DNA of 48,630 nucleotides from the NCBI GenBank assembly GCA_017439805.1, contig JAFSIK010000060.1, positions 1 to 48,630 of the forward strand, in the 5' to 3' direction. The notes beneath the pieces are model-generated. The model had not been told where the DNA came from, did no database searches, and was given only the letters and a program-made list of their open reading frames with translations. This DNA comes from Oscillospiraceae bacterium (GTDB taxonomy: Bacteria; Bacillota; Clostridia; Oscillospirales; Oscillospiraceae). Below, piece after piece: positions 31,013 through 40,660 of the stretch. Numbering within the stretch: the first letter of the stretch is position 1; the number at the start of each line of letters is the position of its first letter. Both the position numbers and the translations under genes were made by a program.

Positions 31013-31572
31013 AAAAGGGACTGCTTATCGTGCTCTCCGGCCCCTCCGGCGCCGGCAAGGGTACGGTACTGGGAAAATTTTTCGCCGCATGGCCCAACGC
31101 GGCCTATTCCGTTTCCGCCACCACCCGCGCACCCAGACCCGGCGAAGTTGACGGCCAGCACTACTTTTTTATGGATAAGCCCCGCTTTGAGGAGCTTATC
31201 GAAAAGGGCGAATTTCTTGAATACGCCAGCTACGCCGGGAACTATTACGGCACTCCGGCGAAAAAGGTGGAAGAACTTCGCAATCAGGGCCGGGACGTGG
31301 TGCTGGAAATCGAGGTTCAGGGCGGTCTGCAGGTAAAGCAGCGCTGCCCCGATGCCACCATGATATTCCTCAGCCCTTCCACCTTTGAAATTCTGGAAAG
31401 CCGCCTGCGGGGCCGGGGAACCGAAAACGAGGAAACCATTCAGCGCCGCATGACCATCGCAAGAGAGGAATATGCCCTGCGCTGCAACTATGACTATCAC
31501 GTGATAAACGACGAGCTTGAAAAGGCTCTTTCAGACCTTATGGATATCGTTAAAAAGGAAAAGGAGAAATAA
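31009..31572 (+). CDS. gmk: Guanylate kinase
   Basis: The 187-residue enzyme phosphorylates GMP to GDP with ATP. The P-loop is GPSGAGKG at residues 11-18, followed by the GMP-binding [21 protein letters not shown] (in parts: [11 protein letters not shown]) and the lid segment [20 protein letters not shown]. Length is standard. The ATG lies in a 4-base overlap with remA. rpoZ follows after 5 bases. Confidence 0.97.
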   Translation: MKKGLLIVLSGPSGAGKGTVLGKFFAAWPNAAYSVSATTRAPRPGEVDGQHYFFMDKPRFEELIEKGEFLEYASYAGNYYGTPAKKVEELRNQGRDVVLEIEVQGGLQVKQRCPDATMIFLSPSTFEILESRLRGRGTENEETIQRRMTIAREEYALRCNYDYHVINDELEKALSDLMDIVKKEKEK

Positions 31573-31577
31573 ACACC

Positions 31578-31781
31578 ATGATGCTCTATCCCCCCGTACA
31601 GGACCTTCTGAAGAATGTTGACAACCGTTACCTGCTGGTTAACGTAGTGGCCCGCCGCGCCCGCCAGATATCTCTGGAAGCCGAAAGCCGCGGCGAAATT
31701 CTTATCGAAAAACCCATCAGCATCGCCGTGCACGAGGTTGCCCGGGGCGAGCTGACCGCTTATGTAAAAAACGAGGAGTAA
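31578..31781 (+). CDS. rpoZ: RNA polymerase omega subunit
   Basis: A 67-residue protein. NRYLLVNVVARRARQI is the family signature that clamps beta-prime; the C-terminal AVHEVARGEL completes it. Short omega of this type is normal for Bacillota. It follows gmk directly, as in B. subtilis. coaBC, which separates rpoZ and priA in B. subtilis, is missing here. Confidence 0.93.
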   Translation: MMLYPPVQDLLKNVDNRYLLVNVVARRARQISLEAESRGEILIEKPISIAVHEVARGELTAYVKNEE

Positions 31782-31802
31782 GCACTTTTAAGGAGTTTTG
31801 AC

Positions 31803-34235
31803 ATGACTGTGCCCGCATACGCCCGCGTGGCGGTGGACGGCCTGAATTATGCCGCGGATAAACCCTTTGACTACCTTCTGCCTGAGTCTCTGGCGGCAGC
31901 CGCCCGGGTCGGGCAGAGGGTTTTGGTGCCTTTCGGCAGGGGAAACCGTCTGCGGGAGGGGCTGATACTGGCTCTGGAGCAGGGCACCACCAAACACTCC
32001 TCGCCCAAGGCGATTCGCGCATTGCTGGATGAGGAGCCCTATCTGGACGAGCGGTCTGTAAAAATGGCGCTGTGGCTTCGGGAAAACTGCTTCTGCACAC
32101 TTTACGAGGCGGCCAGAGCCATGCTTCCGGCAGGTTACCAGTTTGCTCTGAAAGAAGAATATGTTCTGGGCGACACCCCGGCGGAGGAACTTTCTCCCGG
32201 CCAGCAGGCCGTGTATGACGCTGTGCAGGCAAACCGGGGCAAAATCGACGTCAAGACTTTAGCCGCCGCCCTCAGCGGCAAAAATTTCAGACCCCACCTG
32301 TCCGCCCTGGTTTCAAAGGGCGTGCTGCAGGACGCCACCACCGCCCGAATGAAGGGCACGGACAAAACCGAAAACATGGTGGAAATATGCGTCCCACCCG
32401 AGGAGCTTTTGGAGTTTGCCTCCCGCAAGAAGAAAAGCGCCCCGGTGCAGGCCCGGGTGGCAGAGCTTCTTGCCGCCATCGGCTGCGGCTGGCAGAGGGA
32501 AATATGTGACTTTGCCCAGTGCACCGGCGCCGCGATAAAGGGCCTTGAAAAGGCCGGCCTTGTGACCGTGGAGGAAAAAGAGGTGCTTCGCCGCCCGAAA
32601 TTTGCTACGGCGGAGGACAGGCGCTCCAAACTTACCGACGACCAGCAGCAGGTGCTGGAGGGACTGACGGAGCTTTTGAACTCTCAAAAACCACAGGCGG
32701 CACTGCTTTTCGGCGTAACCGGCTCCGGCAAGACCCAGGTTTATCTCAGCCTTGTGGAAAAGGCTTTGCAGCAGGGCAGGGGAGCCATTGTACTTGTACC
32801 GGAAATTGCCCTCACCCCCCAGCTTATGAGCGTTTTTGCCGCCCGTTTCGGAGAGAAGGCCGCCCTTATGCACAGCGCCCTGGGCTCCGGAGAGAGGTTT
32901 GACGAATACAAGCGCATCCGATGCGGTGAGGCGCAGGTGGTTCTGGGCACCCGCTCGGCAATCTTCGCACCTGTAAAAAATCTTGGTCTTATCATCATCG
33001 ATGAGGAACAGGAACGCACCTACAAATCCGAAAGCAACCCCCGTTATCACGCCCGTCAGGCGGCGAAATACCGCTGCGGCGCCGAGGGGGCAATGCTCCT
33101 TCTTGGCAGCGCTACCCCCGACATTGAAAGCGCCTACCATGCCGCAAAGGGACGCTATCACAGCTTTTCGCTGAAGCAGCGCTACAATAACGCGCCCCTG
33201 CCCGCAGTGCTCATCGCGGACATGAAAAAGGAGCTTCGCCGGGGAAACGGCGGCCTTATAAGCGACGTTTTGAAAACGGAGCTTCAGCGAAACATCGCCG
33301 CCGGAAAGCAGAGCATTCTTTTCATTAATCGCCGGGGCAGCAGCCGCCTGCGCTCCTGCGCCGAATGCGGCTATATCCACTACTGTCCCAACTGCAGCGT
33401 ACCCATGACCTGGCACAGCCAGGGCGAGAGGCTCATGTGCCACTACTGCGGTCACAGCGAGGGGTATATGGAACTGTGTCCCCGGTGCGGCGGACTGATG
33501 CGCTATGTGGGCGCCGGCACTCAGAAGGTACAGCAGGAGCTTGAAAAAATGTTCCCCGGTGTGGAAATACTGCGTATGGACGCGGACACCGTTACCGCCG
33601 CCGGCAGCCACAACCGTATACTTACAAAATTCCGGGAAGAAAAAGTCCCTGTTCTCCTTGGCACCCAGATGGTCACCAAGGGTCTGGATTTTGAAAACGT
33701 GACTCTGGTTGGCGTTCTTGCCGCCGATATGGGACTTTACGTGGACGACTTCCGGGCGGGGGAGAGGACATTTTCCCTCATAACACAGGTGGTTGGCCGC
33801 GCCGGAAGGGGCGACAGCCCCGGCAGAGCTGTAATTCAGACCTACACTCCGGAAAACGAGGTCATACAGCTGGCGTCCAGACAGGATTACCACGGCTTTT
33901 ACGCCGACGAAATACGCCGGCGCAGAGTTCAGAGCTGTCCGCCCTTTGCCGATATGATTGCGGTCACCGCTTCCGGCATGGACGAGGCGGAAACTCTCCG
34001 CACCTGCGTGGCTTTCCGGGACAGACTCAGTCAGGTCATACGCCGGGAGTACCCGGAAATGCCCATGAAGATGCTTGGCCCCGCGCCGTATCAGATAGTT
34101 AAAATGAACAACCGCTACCGCTGGAAACTGACTCTTCTCTGCCGCAACGACAGGCAGACACGGGCGCTTCTGGGGGGCATATTAAAAGAATTTGCAGGAG
34201 GCAGGGTGAACGTTTACATCGACGTTGACCCGTAA
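31803..34235 (+). CDS. priA: Primosomal replication-restart helicase PriA
   Basis: An 810-residue enzyme that reloads the replisome at stalled forks. The N-terminal DNA-binding part (1-105; YARVAVDGLNYAADKPFDYLLP) and a winged-helix region precede the helicase. Walker A is GVTGSGKT at 304-311, and Walker B is DEEQ at 400-403 (DEEH in many others). Cys519, 522, 528, 531, 546, 549, 559 and 562 form the two zinc knuckles. QVVGRAGRGDSPGRAVIQT is motif VI. AAGGAG precedes the ATG. def starts 6 bases after the stop. Confidence 0.97.
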   Translation: MTVPAYARVAVDGLNYAADKPFDYLLPESLAAAARVGQRVLVPFGRGNRLREGLILALEQGTTKHSSPKAIRALLDEEPYLDERSVKMALWLRENCFCTLYEAARAMLPAGYQFALKEEYVLGDTPAEELSPGQQAVYDAVQANRGKIDVKTLAAALSGKNFRPHLSALVSKGVLQDATTARMKGTDKTENMVEICVPPEELLEFASRKKKSAPVQARVAELLAAIGCGWQREICDFAQCTGAAIKGLEKAGLVTVEEKEVLRRPKFATAEDRRSKLTDDQQQVLEGLTELLNSQKPQAALLFGVTGSGKTQVYLSLVEKALQQGRGAIVLVPEIALTPQLMSVFAARFGEKAALMHSALGSGERFDEYKRIRCGEAQVVLGTRSAIFAPVKNLGLIIIDEEQERTYKSESNPRYHARQAAKYRCGAEGAMLLLGSATPDIESAYHAAKGRYHSFSLKQRYNNAPLPAVLIADMKKELRRGNGGLISDVLKTELQRNIAAGKQSILFINRRGSSRLRSCAECGYIHYCPNCSVPMTWHSQGERLMCHYCGHSEGYMELCPRCGGLMRYVGAGTQKVQQELEKMFPGVEILRMDADTVTAAGSHNRILTKFREEKVPVLLGTQMVTKGLDFENVTLVGVLAADMGLYVDDFRAGERTFSLITQVVGRAGRGDSPGRAVIQTYTPENEVIQLASRQDYHGFYADEIRRRRVQSCPPFADMIAVTASGMDEAETLRTCVAFRDRLSQVIRREYPEMPMKMLGPAPYQIVKMNNRYRWKLTLLCRNDRQTRALLGGILKEFAGGRVNVYIDVDP

Positions 34236-34241
34236 GAAAAA

Positions 34242-34748
34242 ATGGCACTTAGAACTATAATCGACACCACCGACGAAACTCTGTTTAAAAAGAGCCGTCC
34301 CGTAACCGATTTCAACCCCCGTCTGCACCAGCTACTTGACGATATGCGCGAAACTCTGGCCGCGTCCGGCGGTCTGGGTCTGGCAGCGCCCCAGGTGGGT
34401 GTACTGCGCCGCGCGGTCATCGTTGTAAACGACGATGAGGAGATGGTAGAGCTTGTAAACCCCGAAATCATCGAAACCGAGGGCGAAGAGGAAAACTACG
34501 AAGGCTGCCTCAGCGTTCCCGGTCGGTTCGGCCTTGTAACGCGCCCCTGGTATGTAAAGGTGAAGGCTCAGGACCGCTTCGGCAACTGGTTTGAGGCCGA
34601 CGGCGAGGATTACACCGCCCGCTGCTTCTGCCACGAGCTTGACCATCTTGAAGGACACGTTTTTACCGAGCTTTGTGACGAACTTATCAGCGAGGAAGAG
34701 CTTATTGAAATCCGCCGCGCCGAGGCCGAAGAGGATATGGAGGACTGA
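34242..34748 (+). CDS. def: Peptide deformylase
   Basis: The 168-residue metallo-enzyme removes the formyl group from nascent peptides. The three motifs are GLGLAAPQVG (residues 44-53), EGCLS (87-91) with metal ligand Cys89, and HELDH (131-135) with His131, catalytic Glu132 and His135. It belongs to the type with an acidic C-terminal tail. It is followed within 6 bases by fmt, its functional partner, the classic pairing. Confidence 0.98.
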   Translation: MALRTIIDTTDETLFKKSRPVTDFNPRLHQLLDDMRETLAASGGLGLAAPQVGVLRRAVIVVNDDEEMVELVNPEIIETEGEEENYEGCLSVPGRFGLVTRPWYVKVKAQDRFGNWFEADGEDYTARCFCHELDHLEGHVFTELCDELISEEELIEIRRAEAEEDMED

Positions 34749-34754
34749 GACCGC

Positions 34755-35666
34755 ATGAAAATTCTTTTCATGGGAACTCCCGATTTTGCCGCCACCTGCC
34801 TTAAAGGACTCATTGACGGTGGATTTGACGTTATCGGTGCCGTGTCCCAGCCGGACAGACCCAAGGGCCGGGGACACAAGCTGCAGCCCACTGCTGTAAA
34901 AGAGGTAGCCCAGGCCGCCGGTATACCCGTCTATCAGCCGGAAAAGCTCCGTGACGGTACCGCCGAGGCTCTTATTAAGGAGCTCTCTCCCGACCTTCTG
35001 GCGGTTGTGGCCTACGGACGCATCATTCCCGACGAAATTCTGGCTATACCTCCTCTGGGTGCCATAAATATCCACGGCAGCGTGCTGCCCAAGTACCGCG
35101 GTGCCGCTCCTATCCAGTGGACGGTGCTCAACGGCGACAGGGTGGGTGGCGTTACCTGCGCCTATATCACCACCGAGCTGGACAGCGGCGACATTATCGA
35201 AATATCCGAAACCGAAGTTGGCGAATACGAAACCAGCGGCGAGCTTTTTGACAGGCTCTCCGTTATGGGCGCGGAGCTTCTTTGCAAGTGCTGCGCAGAC
35301 ATCGCCTGCGGAGATATAAAGCGCACCCCTCAGAATCACGCGGAGGCCACACTTGCGCCTCAGCTGAGCAAGGAAATGAGCTTTATCGATTTTTCCAAAT
35401 CTCCGGAGGATATAAAAAATCTCGTCCGCGGCCTTGACCCCTGGCCTGTGGCAAAGACTGTTATAAACGGCCGCAATTTCAAAGTTTTCAAGGCTGTTCC
35501 CACGGCTGAAAAAACCGTGAAGGCCGACGGAGAACTGATTTCCGCCGATAAGGACGGCATAAAAATCGCCTGCGGCGGCGGCCAGGTCATTGCCCTTACC
35601 GAAATTCAGGCCGAGGGCGGAAAGCGCATGAGCGTGGAGGTATTCCTCCGGGGCAACAGGCTGTGA
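34755..35666 (+). CDS. fmt: Methionyl-tRNA formyltransferase
   Basis: A 303-residue enzyme that formylates initiator Met-tRNA with 10-formyl-THF. ILFMGTPDFAATCLKGL starts the Rossmann part; NIHGSVLPKYRGAAPIQW (about residues 107-124) holds the catalytic Asn-His-Ser region; ITTELDSGDII and the C-terminal OB domain for tRNA follow. Ends in a GTGA overlap with rsmB. Confidence 0.97.
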   Translation: MKILFMGTPDFAATCLKGLIDGGFDVIGAVSQPDRPKGRGHKLQPTAVKEVAQAAGIPVYQPEKLRDGTAEALIKELSPDLLAVVAYGRIIPDEILAIPPLGAINIHGSVLPKYRGAAPIQWTVLNGDRVGGVTCAYITTELDSGDIIEISETEVGEYETSGELFDRLSVMGAELLCKCCADIACGDIKRTPQNHAEATLAPQLSKEMSFIDFSKSPEDIKNLVRGLDPWPVAKTVINGRNFKVFKAVPTAEKTVKADGELISADKDGIKIACGGGQVIALTEIQAEGGKRMSVEVFLRGNRL

Positions 35667-36907
35667 CCGGACGTGACGCGGCGCTGAGCGCCCTTAGAGC
35701 CTGGCGCAAGGACGGCGCCTGGGCGGACAGCTATCTCAGAAACACCGACCTTGACAGCCGTGAGGCGGGGCTGGCCCGCCAGCTGTGCTACGGTGTAATT
35801 CAGAATAAACTTCTTATCGACCACTACATCGAAAGTATCTCCACCGTGCCCATTAAAAAGATGGAGCCCGCCCTGCCGGATATTCTCCGCCTGGGCGTCT
35901 ATCAGATAATGTTCATGGACAAGATACCCCACTCCGCCGCGGTAAACGAGGCGGTGCGGCAGGCAAACAAAAAATGCTCCAAAAGAGCCGCCGGACTGTG
36001 CAACGCCCTGCTCAGAAACGTTTCCCGTCTGAAAGACACCCTGCCCAAACCCAGCCAGCCCCACGTGCTCTACAGCCATCCCAAGTGGCTCTATGACAAG
36101 TTCGTGGAGGTACTGGGCCAGCGGGAGGCAGAGCAGCTTATGGCGGCAAACAACACGCCCCCTCCCATATGCGCCCAGCTCAACTGCATAAAAAGCACTA
36201 CCTCCGCCGTAAAGGCCATGCTGGACGTGGACAAGGCGGAATACACCGAAAACAAAGGCGCCTTTGAAATAACCGGCGCCGGCGACCCTTCGGCCCTTAT
36301 GGCCTTCCGCAAGGGAGCCATTTACATTCAGGACAACGCCGCAAGACTTGCGGTGCAGATGGCCGGTCCCAAACCCGGAATGACTGTTATCGACGCCTGC
36401 GCCGCCCCCGGCGGAAAGAGCTTCGCCGCAGCCATTATGATGAACAACAAGGGCAGTATTCTTTCCTGCGATGTTCAAGAAAACAAACTGGGCCAGATTG
36501 ACAGAGCCGCAAAGCGCATGGGCATCGACATCATCACCACCCGCTGCGCCAACGCCTCGGTTTTTGACGGCGCTCTGGAGGGGCGGGCAGACCTTGTAAT
36601 CGCCGACGTGCCCTGCTCGGGTCTGGGGGTTATCCGTAAAAAACCGGACATCCGCTACAAGGATCCGGAGGAGCTTAAAAACCTGCCGGGCATCCAGTTC
36701 AATATTCTCAAAAACGTTTCCCGCTACGTCAAACCCGGCGGAAGGCTGCTCTATTCAACCTGCACCGTACTGCCCGAGGAAAACGGCGCGGTTACGAAAA
36801 GGTTTCTTATGACCGCCGACTTTGAAAAGGAAGCGGAGCGTACCCTCTATCCCCACAGCGACGGCTGCGACGGATTTTATATCTGCGTCATGCGCCGCCG
36901 GCGCTGA
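35663..36907 (+). CDS. rsmB: 16S rRNA (cytosine-967-C5)-methyltransferase RsmB
   Basis: A 414-residue protein starting with GTG in a 4-base overlap with fmt. Residues 1-130 are a NusB-like RNA-binding domain (RQLCYGVIQNKLLIDHYI, HSAAVNEAVRQANKKC). The methyltransferase domain has VIDACAAPGGKSF (SAM motif I), DVPCSGLGVIRKKPDIR with the releasing cysteine and LLYSTCTVLPEEN with the nucleophile cysteine. It methylates C967 of 16S rRNA (E. coli numbering). Order and length match the Bacillota cluster. Confidence 0.96.
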   Translation: MTGRDAALSALRAWRKDGAWADSYLRNTDLDSREAGLARQLCYGVIQNKLLIDHYIESISTVPIKKMEPALPDILRLGVYQIMFMDKIPHSAAVNEAVRQANKKCSKRAAGLCNALLRNVSRLKDTLPKPSQPHVLYSHPKWLYDKFVEVLGQREAEQLMAANNTPPPICAQLNCIKSTTSAVKAMLDVDKAEYTENKGAFEITGAGDPSALMAFRKGAIYIQDNAARLAVQMAGPKPGMTVIDACAAPGGKSFAAAIMMNNKGSILSCDVQENKLGQIDRAAKRMGIDIITTRCANASVFDGALEGRADLVIADVPCSGLGVIRKKPDIRYKDPEELKNLPGIQFNILKNVSRYVKPGGRLLYSTCTVLPEENGAVTKRFLMTADFEKEAERTLYPHSDGCDGFYICVMRRRR

Positions 36908-36924
36908 GTGAAAGGACAGTTAAT

Positions 36925-37953
36925 TTGAAGGACATCAAATCCATGACACTGGAGGAAATTCAGGCCGAGTTCAAGACTCTGGGTCAGCCCGGTTACAGGG
37001 CAAAGCAGGTGTTCCAGTGGGTTCACCGGGGGGCGGAGTTTGAGGAAATGTCAAACCTGTCAAAACCCCTGCGCGAGGAGCTTGCCAAGGCATATTTTCT
37101 CAAATCTCCCATCATGGAGCGCCGACAGCAGTCAAAGCTGGATGGCACTATAAAATACCTCTGGAAATTTGCCGACGGAAGCTGTGTGGAGTCGGTTCTT
37201 ATGAGCTACGCCCACGGCAACACCATCTGTGTTTCCACCCAGGTGGGCTGCGCCATGGGCTGCGCCTTCTGCGCCAGCACCGTGGGCGGCAAGGTCCGTG
37301 ACCTGACCGCCGGGGAGATACTGGACCAGGTATACGCCAGCGCAAAAGAGAGCGGGCGGAAAATATCCAACATCGTTCTCATGGGCATAGGCGAGCCTCT
37401 GGACAATATGGAAAATGTCCTTCGTTTCCTTGAACTTGTAAACAGTCCCGAGGGACTCAATATCGGTATGAGACACATATCCCTGTCAACCTGCGGCCTG
37501 GTACCGGAGATTGACAAACTGGCGGAGCTTCATATACAATTAACTTTATCGGTCTCGCTGCACAGCGCCGATAACGACACCCGTTCCACCATAATGCCCA
37601 TAAACCGGCGCTATCCGGTGGAGGAACTTATGGAATGCTGCGGCAGGTATTTTGAAAAGACAGGCCGGCGCATATCCTATGAATATGCCATGATAAATGA
37701 CGTGACAGACACGCCCGAACAGGCAAAGCTGCTTATAAAATACCTTCGCGGTACGGGCAGCCACGTAAATCTTATCCCCCTCAACCCCACCGACAGAGGT
37801 CTTGTGCCCTCCACGGCGGAAAAGGTTGCACGGTTCAGGCGCCAGCTTGAACAGGCAGGGATAAACGTTACCGTAAGACGCAGCCTTGGCGGCGATATCG
37901 ACGCCTCCTGCGGACAGCTTAGAAAGAAAACGGCTGAAAGGAATAGCCTATGA
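36925..37953 (+). CDS. rlmN: Dual-specificity radical SAM methyltransferase RlmN
   Basis: The 342-residue enzyme methylates C2 of A2503 in 23S rRNA and A37 in some tRNAs. The radical SAM cluster ligands are Cys109, Cys113 and Cys116 in VGCAMGCAFC. NIVLMGIGEPLDN is the SAM-binding GEPL motif and SLGGDIDASCGQL near the end has the second catalytic cysteine. It starts with TTG, 7 bases after AAAGGA; no ATG is available nearby. It ends in an ATGA overlap with prpC. Confidence 0.96.
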   Translation: MKDIKSMTLEEIQAEFKTLGQPGYRAKQVFQWVHRGAEFEEMSNLSKPLREELAKAYFLKSPIMERRQQSKLDGTIKYLWKFADGSCVESVLMSYAHGNTICVSTQVGCAMGCAFCASTVGGKVRDLTAGEILDQVYASAKESGRKISNIVLMGIGEPLDNMENVLRFLELVNSPEGLNIGMRHISLSTCGLVPEIDKLAELHIQLTLSVSLHSADNDTRSTIMPINRRYPVEELMECCGRYFEKTGRRISYEYAMINDVTDTPEQAKLLIKYLRGTGSHVNLIPLNPTDRGLVPSTAEKVARFRRQLEQAGINVTVRRSLGGDIDASCGQLRKKTAERNSL

Positions 37954-38684
37954 GAGCATGGGGACTGACCAGCGCCGGTGTGGTGCGAAAAGAAAATCAG
38001 GACTTCTTTGAAACGTTTATGCCCGAGGGCATACATATGGGCGCGGCTGTAGTCTGCGACGGTATGGGCGGAGCAAAGTCGGGCGAGGTTGCCAGTTCCC
38101 TGGCGGTCAGCGCCTACGTGCAGGAAATGGTGGGCAGACTTCGCCCCAATATGAAAGTGGACGCCATCGCCGCTCTGGGTAAGGAGGCCGTAACCCGGGC
38201 AAATTACACCGTTTTCAAAAAATCCCTTGAAAGTCAGGAATACGACGGTATGGGCACCACGCTGGTATCCGCCGTTATGAGCGGCAGCAACACCGTGGTC
38301 GTCAACGTGGGCGACAGCCGCGCATATCTGGTGACAGCCGAGGGCATTGAGCGTCTTACCGTTGACCACAGCGTTGTGGAGGACATGATACAGCGGGGCG
38401 ACATCACCCGCGAGCGTGCCCGCCGCCACCCCATAAAAAATCTTATAACCCGCGCCGTAGGCACGGAAAAGCATATCGAATGCGATATATTTAATGTAGA
38501 CGCAAAATTCGGTGACTTCATCCTGCTTTGCAGCGACGGACTTTCAAACCTTGTCAGCGACCCGGAAATACTTTTCGAAGTAATCCACGGCGGGCAGCCG
38601 GAAACCTGCTGTCACAGACTGATGGAAATAGCTCTCAAGCGGGGCGCACCGGACAACGTTACCATCGTACTCATTGAAAGATAG
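37950..38684 (+). CDS. prpC: PP2C-type Ser/Thr phosphatase PrpC
   Basis: A 244-residue metal-dependent phosphatase that reverses PrkC phosphorylation. Family motifs in order are RKENQD, VCDGMGGAKSGEVAS, TTLVSAV, VNVGDSRAYL, LTVDHSVVEDM and LLCSDGLSN. The ATG overlaps rlmN by 4 bases and prkC follows after 11 bases. Position and function fit the conserved prpC-prkC-rsgA block, which links cell-wall signals to growth and dormancy. Confidence 0.96.
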   Translation: MRAWGLTSAGVVRKENQDFFETFMPEGIHMGAAVVCDGMGGAKSGEVASSLAVSAYVQEMVGRLRPNMKVDAIAALGKEAVTRANYTVFKKSLESQEYDGMGTTLVSAVMSGSNTVVVNVGDSRAYLVTAEGIERLTVDHSVVEDMIQRGDITRERARRHPIKNLITRAVGTEKHIECDIFNVDAKFGDFILLCSDGLSNLVSDPEILFEVIHGGQPETCCHRLMEIALKRGAPDNVTIVLIER

Positions 38685-38695
38685 GAGGTGAGAGC

Positions 38696-40660
38696 ATGGA
38701 AAAAGATAAATATATCGGCATGATGCTGGATAACCGCTATGAAATAATGGAAAAAGTAGGCGCCGGCGGCATGGCCATGGTATACAGGGCAAAGTGCCAC
38801 AGACTTAACCGCTACGTGGCGGTAAAGATACTCAAAGACGAATTTGCCACCGACCCGGACTTCCGTCAGCGTTTCCACGCGGAGAGTCAGGCTATCGCCA
38901 TGTTCTCCCACCCCAATATAGTTTCCGTTTTCGACGTCAGCCGCAGCTCCGAGATGGAATACATCGTTATGGAGCTGGTGGATGGCATGTCCCTTAAGCA
39001 GTATATGCAGAAAAAAGGCGTGCTCAGCTGGCGTGAGGCTCTGCATTTTATCAGCCAGATTGTGCGGGCTCTTGAACACGCCCACAGCTGCGGCATCATA
39101 CACCGGGATGTAAAGCCCCATAACGTAATGGTTCTGCGCGACGGCAGCGTAAGAGTTACGGATTTCGGCATTGCCCGGGTGGCATCCAGCCAGAATACCC
39201 TGTCCCAGGAGGCTCTGGGCAGTGTGCACTATATTTCCCCCGAACAGGCCAAGGGCGCCCGTGTGGATGAACGCACCGACATTTATTCCGCCGGCGTTGT
39301 CCTTTACGAGATGCTCACCGGCCGCCTGCCCTACGAGGGCGACAGCCCCGTGGCCGTGGCAATTCAGCACATCAGCAGCGTTCCCGCATCCCCCAGAGAG
39401 CTTAACGAGGCCATCCCCGAGGGTCTCGAGATGATAACCATGAAGGCCATGTGCGCCGATATGGACAAGCGCTATGCCAGCGCCACTGAGATGCTGGAGG
39501 ATCTGGAGGAATTCCGCAAAAACCCCGACATTAATTTCGATTACGATGTGAAGATGGACTCTTCCGAGCTTCTTCTGCTGGAAAAGAAAAACAACGAGCT
39601 GAAAAGAAAGGCTCAGGCCGAGGCCCGGATGTCTGCCGAACCCGACGAAAGACGCGAGCACCGCGCCGCCAACCGCCGCGCCGGTAAGGTCACAATTCTT
39701 GCAGGCGTTATGGTGGTGCTGATTTTCATCGCCGGCGTCAGCTACTTCCTCTGGGATTTCTTCGTAAAGGACCTTTTTGCCGTGGTGGACGAAATCAGCG
39801 TGCCGGATCTTCGCGGCTACGACGTGGATTACGCCCGGGATAATTTCCCCGAATTTGAAATCGTCGTTAAGGATTACGAGACCAGCGGCGTTTACGCCGA
39901 GGGCGTTATTCTTGAGCAGGATATCCAGCACGGAGCCGAGCTTAAAACCGGTGGCCAGATAGGCGTCACCGTCAGCAGCGGCACCACCGATACCAAGATG
40001 CCGAGCGTAATTGGACTGACACGGGTGGAAGCGGAGGCGGAGCTTGACAAAATTGCCGATGAAGTTACCTTCACCGTGAAAATCGTAAACGTTGAGAGCA
40101 CCGGAGACGAAAACCGGGTTCTCAGCACCAGCCCCCAGGAGGGCGAAACCATCCGTGACGGTGCCACCGTCACCCTGCGCATCAGCACCAAGGCTGCCGA
40201 GGAGACCACCGAAATGCCCAAGGTAGTGGGTCTTACCGAGGCTCAGGCCGTGGCACGTCTGGAGGGCGCGGATCTTATCGTAAAGATAAAATACGTTGAA
40301 AGCGACACTGCCCCCGAAGGCGAGGTTGTGTTCCAGAACTATAACGAGGGCAGCGCCCTTGCCAAGGATACCGAGGTCACCATCCATGTCAGCGAAGGCA
40401 ACGGCGAACCCGATGTTCCCGACACCGGCGCCATCGGCGGAAATTCCGTCAGCGTCACCATTCCCCTGCCTCTGGGCGAGGGAGAGGTCAGCGTTGAGGT
40501 GCGTCTGGGCGGCGTGACCCAGTTTACCGGCACCCTTGAAAAGAGCCAGGGCAGCTTTACCCGCAGCTTCTCCGGCACCGGAACCCAGCGTCTGGAGGTC
40601 TATTTCGACGGTATCATGAGCTACTCCACCGAGCTGAATTTTGACGCCGATGGAAACTAA
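38696..40660 (+). CDS. prkC: PASTA-domain Ser/Thr protein kinase PrkC
   Basis: A 654-residue transmembrane kinase. The kinase domain (residues 10-275) has the glycine loop VGAGGMAMV (21-29), Lys44, the catalytic HRD at 136-138 and DFG at 156-158. A charged juxtamembrane region (290-331) leads to one membrane helix (332-354). Outside lie three PASTA repeats (about 367-430, 433-500, 504-572), starting SVPDLRGY, KMPSVIGL and EMPKVVGL; such repeats bind muropeptides and lipid II. A beta-rich extra domain (about 580-654) ends the protein. GGAGGTGA precedes the ATG. The stop overlaps rsgA by 11 bases. Confidence 0.96.
   Translation: MEKDKYIGMMLDNRYEIMEKVGAGGMAMVYRAKCHRLNRYVAVKILKDEFATDPDFRQRFHAESQAIAMFSHPNIVSVFDVSRSSEMEYIVMELVDGMSLKQYMQKKGVLSWREALHFISQIVRALEHAHSCGIIHRDVKPHNVMVLRDGSVRVTDFGIARVASSQNTLSQEALGSVHYISPEQAKGARVDERTDIYSAGVVLYEMLTGRLPYEGDSPVAVAIQHISSVPASPRELNEAIPEGLEMITMKAMCADMDKRYASATEMLEDLEEFRKNPDINFDYDVKMDSSELLLLEKKNNELKRKAQAEARMSAEPDERREHRAANRRAGKVTILAGVMVVLIFIAGVSYFLWDFFVKDLFAVVDEISVPDLRGYDVDYARDNFPEFEIVVKDYETSGVYAEGVILEQDIQHGAELKTGGQIGVTVSSGTTDTKMPSVIGLTRVEAEAELDKIADEVTFTVKIVNVESTGDENRVLSTSPQEGETIRDGATVTLRISTKAAEETTEMPKVVGLTEAQAVARLEGADLIVKIKYVESDTAPEGEVVFQNYNEGSALAKDTEVTIHVSEGNGEPDVPDTGAIGGNSVSVTIPLPLGEGEVSVEVRLGGVTQFTGTLEKSQGSFTRSFSGTGTQRLEVYFDGIMSYSTELNFDADGN

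Noticed and set aside
33000..33011. PriA Walker B change DEEQ as a sign of inactivity
   Set aside because: All other helicase motifs and the eight zinc cysteines are intact and the Asp-Glu pair is kept; a Gln at this place seems tolerated.
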